This document shows positions 8,398 through 16,571 of a stretch of 64,000 nt of DNA, piece after piece; position 1 is the stretch's first letter; every line of letters starts with the position of its first letter. The position numbers were made by a program, and so were the translations under genes. The DNA is from Bradyrhizobium sp. CCH5-F6 (GTDB taxonomy: Bacteria; Pseudomonadota; Alphaproteobacteria; Rhizobiales; Xanthobacteraceae), in contig NZ_LSIC01000061.1 in NCBI RefSeq assembly GCF_001556045.1, positions 39,361-103,360 on the forward strand, in the 5' to 3' direction. The notes beneath the pieces were generated by a model, which saw only the letters and a program-made list of their open reading frames with translations, searched no databases and was not told where the DNA came from.

Positions 8398-9768
8398 TCA
8401 CGCCGCGAGCGGGATGGTGGCGGCGACGCTGAGGCCGCCGGTCGCAGGCAGGATCGACAGCGATCCACCGGCTGCCGCGACGCGCTCGCGGATGCCGGTG
8501 AGGCCGAAACCGGCCGATCGCGCGACGCGTTCCGCATCGCCGCCGCCGTCGTCCTCGACACGGATCAGGAGCGTGTCATCGTCGCCGGCCTGCCGTTCGA
8601 CCCGCAACGAAATCTCGCTGGCCGCGCTGTGGCGGAGCGCGTTGGTCAGGCATTCCTGGGCCACGCGATAGGCGGTGGTGGCCGCCGGGCCCCTGATGTC
8701 GGTGAGGTCGCCTCTGAGGTCGAGCTGGATCGTCGGCCGCGCCGCGCTCTGCGAGCGCCAGCTGTCGACGAGATTGACGAGGCTCGCCTCGAGCCCAAGC
8801 TCCTCGGGCAGGGGATTGCGCAGCCGCTTCAGCGCATCGCGGAGCGAGGCCATCAGATGATGGGTGGCCTGCGAGATCATTCGCGCATCCTGCGCGCTGC
8901 CTTTGTCCCTGTCGTCCTTCGCGCTCGCGGTCTCGATGGTGTTGGCGAAGGCGAGGATGGCGGAGAGGTTCTGTCCGAACTCGTCGTGCAGCTCGCGGGC
9001 GAGCGCGCGCCGCTCGTCGTCGCGAATCTCGATCAGGCGCCGCGTCAGTGCCGCGCGCTGCTCGGTCGCTTCCTCCAGCCGGCCGCCGAGCGCATCGACG
9101 GCGTTGCCGATCATCGCAAGCTCCATCGAACGGAAACGCGGCAGCTTGGTGCGATACTGGCCGCGCGCCATGCGTTGCAGCGCGGTGACGATGGTGCGCG
9201 CCGGCGCCAAAGCGTGCGCGATCGCGAGCGACGCCAGCAGGGCGATCGCCGCCGCCATCAGCAGCGCCACGTCGACGACGTTGAGGATGTACTCCCAGGC
9301 CAGCGAGATTGCGGCGGCGGCATCCGGTGTTGCGACCACCGTGCCGGCAGATGCAGCACGCGGGCTGACCGGTCGCACCACTTCGGCGTGTCTGCCGAGA
9401 AAGATCGGCACGATCGCTGCAAACCAGCGCGGCGGTGTCTTGCCGAGCCCCTCGCTCTGGCCACAAAGCGGCTTTTCGAACGCCGTGGACGGCTGGAACT
9501 CGACGCAAACGCCGGGCGAAATCAGCTTCACCGTCTCCAGCGAACGCCAGTCTGGAACCGGCAAGAGATGCTCCCGCGCTCTGCTGCTCCGCAACAAGAG
9601 TTCACGCCAGTACAGCGCCTGGAGCGCCTGGGCGACCCGCTGCGCCGAGGCCGCAGTCGCCCGATCGACGCTGCGATAAGCATCGAACGTGGCCCACACG
9701 GTTGCGGCTCCAAGACAGAGCACGACGATGAGCAGCAGACGGGCGACGAGCTGAAGCACGAGGCGCAT
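8398..9768 (-). CDS. HisKA_3-type sensor histidine kinase
   Basis: Membrane sensor kinase of 456 residues from the ATG at 9768, which has GGGGGTGAT just upstream. A transmembrane segment at residues 4-24 and another at about 162-187 flank a periplasmic sensor domain; a HAMP linker follows to about residue 240. The DHp domain carries the phosphoacceptor H261 in 'ARELHDEFGQNLSA', and the ATPase domain has 'VAQECLTNALRH' (N box) and 'VEDDGGG'. It phosphorylates the NarL-type regulator encoded 7 bp downstream. The stimulus cannot be deduced. Confidence 0.93.
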   Translation of the reverse strand: MRLVLQLVARLLLIVVLCLGAATVWATFDAYRSVDRATAASAQRVAQALQALYWRELLLRSSRAREHLLPVPDWRSLETVKLISPGVCVEFQPSTAFEKPLCGQSEGLGKTPPRWFAAIVPIFLGRHAEVVRPVSPRAASAGTVVATPDAAAAISLAWEYILNVVDVALLMAAAIALLASLAIAHALAPARTIVTALQRMARGQYRTKLPRFRSMELAMIGNAVDALGGRLEEATEQRAALTRRLIEIRDDERRALARELHDEFGQNLSAILAFANTIETASAKDDRDKGSAQDARMISQATHHLMASLRDALKRLRNPLPEELGLEASLVNLVDSWRSQSAARPTIQLDLRGDLTDIRGPAATTAYRVAQECLTNALRHSAASEISLRVERQAGDDDTLLIRVEDDGGGDAERVARSAGFGLTGIRERVAAAGGSLSILPATGGLSVAATIPLAA

Positions 9769-9887
9769 GCGATCACCCCCAACGTTTGATAAGCTCAGCC
9801 TAACAACGCCGCTGCGCCTTGCCAATTGCAGGGTGGGCCAGGATTGCGGCTCGGGCAAATTTCCCAGTCCGGATTGGGCATGGCTCT

Positions 9888-9917
9888 TTGGACCAGGCGC
9901 GGCGGCTTTGATCTAAT
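9888..9917 (+). promoter_or_regulatory. sigma-70-like promoter of the channel/kinase cluster
   Basis: TTGGAC at 9888-9893 and TCTAAT at 9912-9917 are spaced 18 nt apart. Transcription would start near 9924, about 40 nt before the ATG at 9965, which has AGGAG upstream. The placement fits the first gene of the five-gene cluster. Confidence 0.45.
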
Positions 9918-9964
9918 CGGCGGGACGTTGCAGGCCTCTGCTTGCAGTCCAGGAGCGGTGCAGC

Positions 9965-10735
9965 ATGAGTTCGATCACGATTGGACCGACCGCGGGGACT
10001 GCGACCGACCCGTCCGAGCGCAGTGCGCTCCTGTTCTGGATGATCTTCACCGGGCTCTCGATCTTTGCCGTGGTGCTGCTGTGGCGCTTCGGCCTCATCC
10101 ACCTGATGCTGACCTCGGACCGGACCTACATTTCCAGCGTGATCGCGCTGCTTTACGTCCTCACCTGCGGCCATTGCTTCCTGCGCACGCGGGCGATTGC
10201 GCGTGAAGGCGCAGCAGCGCGGCGCTGCCGCGAGGTGCTGGCGGCGCCGGACGGCAGCAAGGCGCTGGATGCGAGCGCGGCGGCGCTGCCGCGCGGCCTC
10301 GTGCGCGACCACATCCAGAGCCTGGTGACGAAAGCCGCGGCGCAGGACTACCGCCGGGTCGACCAGACGCTGCTGTTGCGAAATCTCGCCGATCGCTTGC
10401 GCGGCTCCAATGGCTTCGGTGCTTTCGTCTCGGACACGCTGATGAAGCTCGGTCTGCTCGGCACCATCATCGGCTTCATCATCATGCTGGCGCCGATCGC
10501 GGGGCTGGATGCCGCCGACAAGGTCGCGATGCGGTCCTCGATGGGCCTGATGAGCGACGGCATGGCGGTCGCGATGTACACGACGCTCGCCGGCCTCGTC
10601 GGCTCGATCCTGGTCCGCATCCAGTACTACATGCTGGACGCCGCGACGCAGCGGGTATTCTCGGATGCGGTGGTGCTGACGGAAACCCATGTGACGCCGG
10701 TACTGGAGCGCAAGGGTTCCGGTGCGCCGCGATGA
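9965..10735 (+). CDS. MotA/TolQ/ExbB-like proton channel subunit
   Basis: Inner-membrane protein of 256 residues with membrane segments near residues 22-44, 50-68, 150-172 and 188-208. The third, 'LMKLGLLGTIIGFIIMLAPI', followed by a helix containing 'TTLAGLVGSILV', is the hallmark of the MotA/TolQ/ExbB superfamily. These proteins form pentameric proton-driven channels around a single-pass partner. No motB, exbD or tolR gene is adjacent; the next gene encodes a single-span protein with a large presumably periplasmic domain, which is the likely partner by topology. Start by AGGAG. It leads a gene set with 4-8-bp overlaps. Confidence 0.8.
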   Translation: MSSITIGPTAGTATDPSERSALLFWMIFTGLSIFAVVLLWRFGLIHLMLTSDRTYISSVIALLYVLTCGHCFLRTRAIAREGAAARRCREVLAAPDGSKALDASAAALPRGLVRDHIQSLVTKAAAQDYRRVDQTLLLRNLADRLRGSNGFGAFVSDTLMKLGLLGTIIGFIIMLAPIAGLDAADKVAMRSSMGLMSDGMAVAMYTTLAGLVGSILVRIQYYMLDAATQRVFSDAVVLTETHVTPVLERKGSGAPR

Positions 10736-11403
10736 TGGATGATTACGGTCTTTATCCGCGCGAGGAGCCGTTCGATCCGCTCGGCGTGATGCTGTTCAAG
10801 GCGCTCCAGGTGATCGCGTTCCTGTTCTTCCTGGCGCTGCTTGCGGTCGCGCCGGACGCCAAGGAGGGCAAGATCGACTCCAAGGCGGAGTTCATCATCA
10901 CGATGGACTGGCCGGACAATCATCCGGACGACCTCGACCTCTTCGTGCAGGATCCCGCCGGCAACATTGCGTGGTATCGCCACCGGGAGGCCGGCTTCCT
11001 GACGCTCGACCGCGACGACCGCGGCGGAGCCAATGACTTCATCATAGTCAACGGCAAGAAGATCGCCTCGCCGATCCGCGAGGAGATCGTCACCGTGCGC
11101 GGCATCCTCGCCGGCGAATACACCGTCAACGTCTCGCATTTCCAGGCCACCACCGGCGAGCCGGTGACGGCCAGTGTGAAGGTGCAGAAGCTCAATCCGA
11201 CCGCGCAGGTGATCTTCGACAACAAGTTCGTGCTCGACCACACCGGTGACGAGAAGACCGCGGTACGGTTCCGGCTCGATACCGAGGGCAAGGTCATCAA
11301 TGTCGACCAGCGGCCGAAATCGTTGATGGAGACGTTCCGCAACGTGCGCGCCAACGGAGCCGATATCGATCCCAAGACCGGCGTGAGGATGCGCCGTGAG
11401 TAG
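10732..11403 (+). CDS. single-span membrane protein with periplasmic domain, partner of the channel subunit
   Basis: 223 residues. A short cytoplasmic N-terminus, one membrane helix at about residues 18-40 ('VMLFKALQVIAFLFFLALLA') and a large C-terminal domain give the topology of ExbD/TolR/MotB proteins, though without their recognisable fold. The domain ('DWPDNHPDDLDLFVQDPAGN', later 'GEYTVNVSHFQAT') looks like an all-beta module related to DUF2135-type bacterial domains; this is an impression, not a search result. The ATG overlaps the stop of the channel gene (ATGA), suggesting translational coupling and a common complex. Confidence 0.65.
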   Translation: MMDDYGLYPREEPFDPLGVMLFKALQVIAFLFFLALLAVAPDAKEGKIDSKAEFIITMDWPDNHPDDLDLFVQDPAGNIAWYRHREAGFLTLDRDDRGGANDFIIVNGKKIASPIREEIVTVRGILAGEYTVNVSHFQATTGEPVTASVKVQKLNPTAQVIFDNKFVLDHTGDEKTAVRFRLDTEGKVINVDQRPKSLMETFRNVRANGADIDPKTGVRMRRE

Positions 11404-12001
11404 TCTGCAAACGGTCATCCTCAGCCTCTCGGTCGCCTACGCCGTCATCGGCGCGCTTCTTCTGGTCGTGCTGGTCTATGCGCGGCTGCACTGGTCATTG
11501 AAGGCGGTCGCCGTGGTCGTAACCAGCGGCTTCTATGTCGTCAGCTTCACGGAGATGCGCGGGCTGCTGGGCTGGGCCAGCTCCGACCGGATGCCGACCG
11601 CCTTCAAGCTGCTCCAGGCCCGCATCGTCGAGCCGCATTCGCTGGAGGGCGATCCCGGCTCGATCTATCTCTGGGTCGAGGCGCTGGATGAGGACAATCG
11701 CCCCAGCGGCATCCCCCGCGCCTTCCGGGTGCCGTACGACGACAGGCTGGCCGACAAGACCCATGCGGCGCAGAACGAGATCGCGGCCGGTCATCCGCAA
11801 GGCGGGCGCGCCGCGGATTTCGGCGGCGGCGACGGCAGCCTGATCGACATGGTCAGGGAATATGTCACGCCGAAGACGATCCTCGAGACCAGCGGCGGCG
11901 ATTCCTCGACCGGCGAATTCAATGCACCGCCGGCCGGTGCGCAGGGCGCCGTGTTCACCCCGCTGCCGCCGCCCCGGATGCCGCCCAAGGACGAGCAGTA
12001 G
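11396..12001 (+). CDS. membrane protein of unknown function in the channel/kinase cluster
   Basis: 201 residues from a GTG at 11396 that overlaps the preceding gene by 8 bp. Two membrane helices at the N-terminus (about residues 5-28 and 33-52) are followed by a 150-residue soluble region. That region starts with a compact segment ('LQARIVEPHSLEGDPGSIYL') and ends in a Pro/Gly-rich tail ('FTPLPPPRMPPKDEQ'). No family recognised. Tight coupling to the two upstream genes suggests a third component of the same envelope complex. Confidence 0.65.
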   Translation: MSSLQTVILSLSVAYAVIGALLLVVLVYARLHWSLKAVAVVVTSGFYVVSFTEMRGLLGWASSDRMPTAFKLLQARIVEPHSLEGDPGSIYLWVEALDEDNRPSGIPRAFRVPYDDRLADKTHAAQNEIAAGHPQGGRAADFGGGDGSLIDMVREYVTPKTILETSGGDSSTGEFNAPPAGAQGAVFTPLPPPRMPPKDEQ

Positions 12002-12117
12002 GACCTTCACCATCCTGGCAGCGGCGCGCTGGAAAACCGGCTCGGGCTGAAGCATTGTCTTGACGTCCCTCAATTTGGCCTTATCGGCCTTCGATAAAAT
12101 CGGAGGGTGGAGGATGC

Positions 12118-12858
12118 GTGCTGCTAGCTGTCTTTTCGGATATCCATGGCAACCGGCAGGCGTTCGAGGCTTGCCTGAAGATCGCGCGTGAGAGGGGCGC
12201 GGAGCGCTTCGTCCTGCTCGGCGATTTCGTCGGTTATGGCGCCGATCCGGAATGGGTTGTGGACACCGCAATGGAGCTCGTTGCGCAGGGCGCCATCGCC
12301 GTGCGGGGCAACCACGATCAGGCGGTCAATTCCTCGGCCGAGACCATGAATGCGGAGGCGCAGGTCGCGATCGAATGGACCCGCGGCCGGCTCGACATCG
12401 CGCAGCGGCGTTTCCTGGCTGAATTGCCCATGATGGTGGAGGACGACGGCCGTCTGTTCGTGCATTCGGAGGCCTCCAGCCCGCAGCGCTGGCACTACGT
12501 CCGGTCGACGGCGGAGGCCGCCAAGAGCCTGATCGCGACACAGGCCCATGTCACCTTTTGCGGCCATATCCACAGGCCAGCGCTCTATTCGATGTCGGTG
12601 ACGGCGAAGATGACGAGCTTCGTGCCGAAGACCGACGTCCCCGTGCAACTCCTGCGCGGGCGGCAATGGCTGGCCGTGCTCGGCTCGGTCGGCCAGCCCC
12701 GCGACGGCGATCCGTCCGCGTCCTTCGTGCTGTTCGACACGGTCTCCTGCCAGATCACCTATTGCCGCGCGCCCTATGACGTCGCGACCGCGGCTGGCAG
12801 GATCCGCGATAACGGCCTGCCCCATTGGCTGGCCGACCGTCTGTCTCAGGGGCGCTGA
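12118..12858 (+). CDS. calcineurin-like metallophosphoesterase
   Basis: 246 residues. The two-metal phosphoesterase motifs are in order: 'FSDIHGNRQAF' (DxH, residues 7-9), 'LLGDFVGYG' (GDxxxxG), 'AVRGNHDQAV' (GNHD) and 'CGHIHRPAL' (GHxH). The start is GTG at 12118, preceded by GGAGGGTGGAGG; the ATG four bases earlier is out of frame. The class removes phosphate from proteins, nucleotides or phosphodiesters. Its position 5 bp before a Ser/Thr kinase suggests a kinase/phosphatase pair, which is an inference. The 116-bp gap upstream could hold its own promoter. Confidence 0.85.
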   Translation: MLLAVFSDIHGNRQAFEACLKIARERGAERFVLLGDFVGYGADPEWVVDTAMELVAQGAIAVRGNHDQAVNSSAETMNAEAQVAIEWTRGRLDIAQRRFLAELPMMVEDDGRLFVHSEASSPQRWHYVRSTAEAAKSLIATQAHVTFCGHIHRPALYSMSVTAKMTSFVPKTDVPVQLLRGRQWLAVLGSVGQPRDGDPSASFVLFDTVSCQITYCRAPYDVATAAGRIRDNGLPHWLADRLSQGR

Positions 12859-12863
12859 CGGCG

Positions 12864-14303
12864 ATGCCAAAACCCCTGGTCAAATCAGGCGCGGAGATCG
12901 ACGGCTTCACCATCGGCGAATGCGTCCATGCCGGCGGCATGGCGACGCTGTGGACCGTCACTCATCCCGGCATCGACGTGCCGCTGCTGATGAAGATCCC
13001 GCGGGTGTCGGAGGGTGAGGATCCCGCCGCGATCGTCTCCTTCGAGATGGAGATGATGATCCTGCCGCGGCTTGCGGGGCCGCACGTGCCGGCTTGCTTC
13101 GGCACCGGCGATTTCGCCCGCCAGGCCTATGTCGTGATCGAGCGCATCCCGGGCACGACGCTCTACAAGCGGCTGCCGGACCTGCCGCTGCCTTATGAGG
13201 AGGCGCGGCTGCTCGTGGCGAAGATCGCGACGGCGCTCGCCGATTTGCACCGGCAGAACGTGATCCACCACGACATCAAGCCGAGCAGCATCATGTTTCG
13301 CGACAGTGGCGAGGCCGTGCTGATCGATTACGGCCTGTCGCACCACGACCATCTGCCTGATCTGCTGCAGGAGGAGTTTCGCCTGCCTTACGGGACCGCG
13401 CCCTACATGGCGCCGGAGCGGCTGTTGGGCGTGCGAGACGATCAGCGCAGCGACTTGTTCTCGCTCGGCGTGCTGCTCTATTTCTTCACGACGGGCGAGC
13501 GTCCGTTCGGCGAGGGGGAGACGTTGCGCGCGATGCGGCGCCGGCTATGGCGGGATCCCTATCCGCCGCGCTCATTGCGCGCCGACTATCCGCCCTGGCT
13601 CCAGGAGGTGGTGCTGCGCTGCCTCGAGATCGAGCCGGTGTGGCGCTATCCGACGGCCTCCCAGCTCGCCTTCGATCTCACCCATCCGGACCAGGTCAAG
13701 CTCACCACGCGCTCGGAGCGCGTCAAGCGCGACCCGCTCGGCGTCGCCTGGCGCCGCCGCTTCAACCAGGGTGTCATGGCGCCACGCGCGAAATCGGATG
13801 TCGCAGCCCAGATCGACTCCAGCCCGATCCTCGCCGTGGCGCTCGACACGGTGGAAGGCGCGCCGGAACTGAACGAGGCGCTGCGCGTCACCACCGAGCG
13901 CATTCTCGCCACGCTGCCGTCGGCGCGGCTCGCCTGTCTCAACGTTCTCAAGCTCAATCGCATCGCGATCGACCGGACGCTCGACGAGCAGGGTTCCAAC
14001 AAGCATATCGACCGCCTGGTCGCACTCCGGCATTGGGCCACGCCGCTCAAGCTGGACGAGAGCCGGTTGTCGGTTCATGTGCTGGAGGCCGTCGATCCCG
14101 CCGCAGCGATCCTCGAGTTCGCCGAGGTCAATCACGTCGACCACGTCATCATCGGAGCACGGCAGAGCTCATTCAGGCGCACGCTGCTCGGCAGCGTCTC
14201 GGCCAAGGTGGCCTCTGAGGCGAGTTGCACCGTCACCGTGGTGCGGCCGCCGCGGATGGCGGGGGACGTCGGCGCGTCAGATGCCGGCGAGATGGCCGGT
14301 TAG
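12864..14303 (+). CDS. Ser/Thr protein kinase fused to a universal stress protein domain
   Basis: 479 residues from the ATG at 12864 (5 bp after the phosphoesterase stop). Kinase domain about residues 12-275: glycine loop 'VHAGGMATLW', Lys44 in 'LLMKIPR', catalytic loop 'VIHHDIKPSSIMF' (D137, K139), metal site 'LIDYGLS' (D155), and 'GTAPYMAPE'. The HRD arginine is His and DFG is DYG, so it is a non-RD kinase. Residues about 318-470 form a USP domain ending in the nucleotide-binding pattern 'IIGARQSSFRRTLLGSVSAK'. No transmembrane segment. It probably signals with the adjacent phosphoesterase and membrane proteins; substrates unknown. Confidence 0.88.
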   Translation: MPKPLVKSGAEIDGFTIGECVHAGGMATLWTVTHPGIDVPLLMKIPRVSEGEDPAAIVSFEMEMMILPRLAGPHVPACFGTGDFARQAYVVIERIPGTTLYKRLPDLPLPYEEARLLVAKIATALADLHRQNVIHHDIKPSSIMFRDSGEAVLIDYGLSHHDHLPDLLQEEFRLPYGTAPYMAPERLLGVRDDQRSDLFSLGVLLYFFTTGERPFGEGETLRAMRRRLWRDPYPPRSLRADYPPWLQEVVLRCLEIEPVWRYPTASQLAFDLTHPDQVKLTTRSERVKRDPLGVAWRRRFNQGVMAPRAKSDVAAQIDSSPILAVALDTVEGAPELNEALRVTTERILATLPSARLACLNVLKLNRIAIDRTLDEQGSNKHIDRLVALRHWATPLKLDESRLSVHVLEAVDPAAAILEFAEVNHVDHVIIGARQSSFRRTLLGSVSAKVASEASCTVTVVRPPRMAGDVGASDAGEMAG

Positions 14304-14338
14304 TCCGCCTGACGTCGTGGGGCGTCTTAAGCGGTGGA

Positions 14339-14530
14339 TCAGGCCGCGTGGGCGGAGTGGGCGGCGCGCTTGCGGCGGATGGGCCAGGAGAATTGCGGGC
14401 CGGGTTCGCCGTGATCGGCGCTGCCGCCGAAATACTGGATGATCTCGCGGCAGGGCTCGCAATTGAACAGGTTACGCGACGCGGACGCCTTGGTCATTTC
14501 CTTCAGGCAGTTCGGGCAATGCGGTTTCAT
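14339..14530 (-). CDS. small zinc-ribbon protein (63 aa)
   Basis: 63 residues beginning MKPHCPNCLKEMT with two Cys pairs, C5-x2-C8 and C24-x2-C27, spaced as in a zinc ribbon. The C-terminus is basic and His-rich. The open frame extends upstream but the ATG at 14530 gives the compact protein. Function unknown; such proteins often bind nucleic acid or act as metal-binding adaptors. It is convergent with the kinase/USP gene. Confidence 0.75.
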   Translation of the reverse strand: MKPHCPNCLKEMTKASASRNLFNCEPCREIIQYFGGSADHGEPGPQFSWPIRRKRAAHSAHAA

Positions 14531-14555
14531 CAGTCTCGAGTCCAATCCAGAATCT

Positions 14556-14735
14556 TCAATGCCGGTTCGACGGCCGGAGCGGGTAGTCCAGGTCTGCCGT
14601 TTCACCTCCCGGATCGTTCCGCATCTCGCCTTCGGCAAGCTCGAGCCGACCGAAGAAATCCTCGAGGCTGGGATGCGGACGACGCGGGATGCGGCACCTG
14701 CGCTTCGGCTGACGCTTCACGAGCGCGAATTGCAC
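14556..14735 (-). CDS. possible small hypothetical protein (59 aa)
   Basis: A frame from GTG 14735 overlapping nothing on either side, with mostly G/C third positions. It encodes a basic N-terminal half and an acidic segment, 'PSLEDFFGRLELAEGEM', near the middle. There is no strong ribosome binding site. It lies between a zinc-ribbon gene and a 44-residue membrane peptide gene on the same strand. It may be coding or chance. Confidence 0.35.
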   Translation of the reverse strand: MQFALVKRQPKRRCRIPRRPHPSLEDFFGRLELAEGEMRNDPGGETADLDYPLRPSNRH

Positions 14736-14739
14736 GGTG

Positions 14740-14874
14740 TCAGATCCGGTTGCGACGGACGCTGCGCGACGAACGCGCCGGGACCTGCACCGGTCCGGCC
14801 GACGGGCCGAACAGAACAAACGCACTGCAACCAAGCCACAACGCCACGCCAGTCCAGACCAGGGTCGTCGTCAT
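14740..14874 (-). CDS. small membrane peptide (44 aa), unknown function
   Basis: ATG at 14874-14872 with GGGAG 8 nt upstream. The peptide starts MTTTLVWTGVALWLGCSAFV, a single membrane helix or signal-anchor, and ends with an Arg-rich cytoplasmic-type tail (SSRSVRRNRI). No family recognised. The strong ribosome site, the hydrophobic/basic pattern and isolation from other frames argue that it is real. Confidence 0.55.
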   Translation of the reverse strand: MTTTLVWTGVALWLGCSAFVLFGPSAGPVQVPARSSRSVRRNRI

Positions 14875-14966
14875 GCTGTGCTCCCGTGAAAAACAGGCAA
14901 CAACCACTAGCAGTGATTTGCGCGAATCAGGGAAGTCCGGAGGAGTACGGAATCAGGTGCAATTTT

Positions 14967-15572
14967 TCAGCGATTGCCCGCCGCGCCGCCCGGAGGCGCT
15001 CCAGTCTTTCGCGTGCGCGATCGCCGCACTTTTCCGGCGCGTGCGCCCTCGAGGATATCCCGGAGGCGCTGAGCGTTTCGAACACAGCGAAACCCGTAGC
15101 GGCCGGTGTAGTCGGTATCGGGCGAACGGGTCGATCGTCCCGACGCGAAGTTGAGGTGACCGGCGCCGCGGCCGATGTCGAGGATTTCGAACGCTGTGTC
15201 CATCGCCTGGAACGGCGTCTGGCTGACTGTCCGTCTGCCCCAGGCCGTTCGCAGGATCAGCGCGCGGCGATCGGTGATCACATAGAGCGTCTGCAGGTCA
15301 TGCAGCAGCATCACAAGCGGAGCCGCAATCATCGCAACGCCAAGCATCACGAGAGGTTGGGCCGCTTGTTCGATCCAATCGTTCCTGACGGCGACGGCGG
15401 TCAGCAACAGCCAGGGAAAGCCGATCCACCACAGAAATCGCCACATGATCATTCGGGCGATGCCGTCGGGCTGGCCCTGCCAGACCACCTGCTCGCCGTC
15501 CTGCAAGGTCTCGGCGAGTAGGCGCCGCAAGCTTGCTAAGAAGAGAGTGGCACGGATCTCATCCATTCCCAT
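14967..15572 (-). CDS. membrane protein with PH-like domain
   Basis: 201 residues from the ATG at 15572 (a second ATG at 15566). Two adjacent membrane helices lie at about residues 37-57 and 66-86. A soluble segment follows with 'YVITDRRALILRTAWGRRTV', the strand pattern of bacterial PH (bPH2/YdbT-like) domains. The C-terminus is very basic. The frame extends upstream into rpe but lacks sense there. Function unknown; related proteins are membrane-associated and often stress-linked. Confidence 0.75.
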   Translation of the reverse strand: MGMDEIRATLFLASLRRLLAETLQDGEQVVWQGQPDGIARMIMWRFLWWIGFPWLLLTAVAVRNDWIEQAAQPLVMLGVAMIAAPLVMLLHDLQTLYVITDRRALILRTAWGRRTVSQTPFQAMDTAFEILDIGRGAGHLNFASGRSTRSPDTDYTGRYGFRCVRNAQRLRDILEGARAGKVRRSRTRKTGAPPGGAAGNR

Positions 15573-15615
15573 TGGTCGCCGCCGCCACAGGGCCGGTTCG
15601 GCGCTCGAATAAAGG

Positions 15616-16317
15616 TCAGATGGCCTCGCCGCGCGCGCCCGCTGCGGCGTTGCGGATAGCGGCGATGTTCGTCTTGTAGGCCTCCTGCGTGCCGCCCCTG
15701 AACACCGACGTACCGGCCACGAAGGCGTTGGCGCCGGCTGCCGCGAGGGCGCCGGCCACGTCGGGACCGACGCCGCCATCGACTTCGATGTCGATCGGGC
15801 GTCCGGCCGTCATCGCGCGGATGTCGCGGATCTTGTTGATCGCGGAAGGGATGAAAGCCTGGCCACCGAAGCCGGGATTGACCGACATCACCAGAACGAG
15901 GTCGACGAGGTCGAGCACGTATTCGAGCGCGCTGATCGGCGTGCCCGGATTGAGCGAGACGCCCGCCTTCTTGCCGAGGCCGCGGATGGCCTGCAGCGAC
16001 CGGTGCAGATGCGGACCTGCCTCCGCATGCACGGTGATGTGGTCGCAGCCGGCTTTCGCGAAGGCCTCGAGGTAGGGGTCGCAGGGCGAGATCATCAGAT
16101 GCGCGTCGAAGATCTTCTTCGTGTGCGGGCGCATCGCCTTGATGACGTCGGGGCCATACGAGATGTTGGGAACGAAGTGTCCGTCCATCACGTCGAGATG
16201 GATCCAGTCGGCGCCGGCGGCGTCCACCGCGCGCACCTCCTCGCCGAGCCTCGAGAAATCCGAGGCCAGGATCGAGGGCGCGATGGCCAGGGGGCGAGGG
16301 GGGAAGGCTTGGGTCAT
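15616..16317 (-). CDS. rpe: ribulose-phosphate 3-epimerase
   Basis: Rpe, 233 residues, interconverts ribulose 5-phosphate and xylulose 5-phosphate in the pentose-phosphate and Calvin pathways. A TIM-barrel with the full set of motifs: '[17 protein letters not shown]', '[14 protein letters not shown]' (metal-binding H and D), '[14 protein letters not shown]', '[13 protein letters not shown]' and '[10 protein letters not shown]'. The start ATG at 16317 gives the family length; the longer frame upstream is not coding-like. The membrane protein gene follows on the same strand, 43 bp downstream. Confidence 0.96.
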   Translation of the reverse strand: MTQAFPPRPLAIAPSILASDFSRLGEEVRAVDAAGADWIHLDVMDGHFVPNISYGPDVIKAMRPHTKKIFDAHLMISPCDPYLEAFAKAGCDHITVHAEAGPHLHRSLQAIRGLGKKAGVSLNPGTPISALEYVLDLVDLVLVMSVNPGFGGQAFIPSAINKIRDIRAMTAGRPIDIEVDGGVGPDVAGALAAAGANAFVAGTSVFRGGTQEAYKTNIAAIRNAAAGARGEAI

Positions 16318-16571
16318 GGCGCGTTTCCCGTGGCGGACGGACGACGAATGGCCTCGCCTAACATGGGCCTCCGTGGCGGGCAATGCAGGAGGGGCGGGCT
16401 TTCTGTGGGCGGAAATTTCTGCCGCCGGCGGCATGAATTGCCGATGTTCCACCGGCCTGCAAAGCCTGCTGGACGCGGATTTCATTGAGCTTTTCGCGAT
16501 GGCACGTCGCTTGCTGATCTCACCTGACAGAACATTGGCCGCGGCATGCCGCATCGGTTGGAGTTTGTGCA

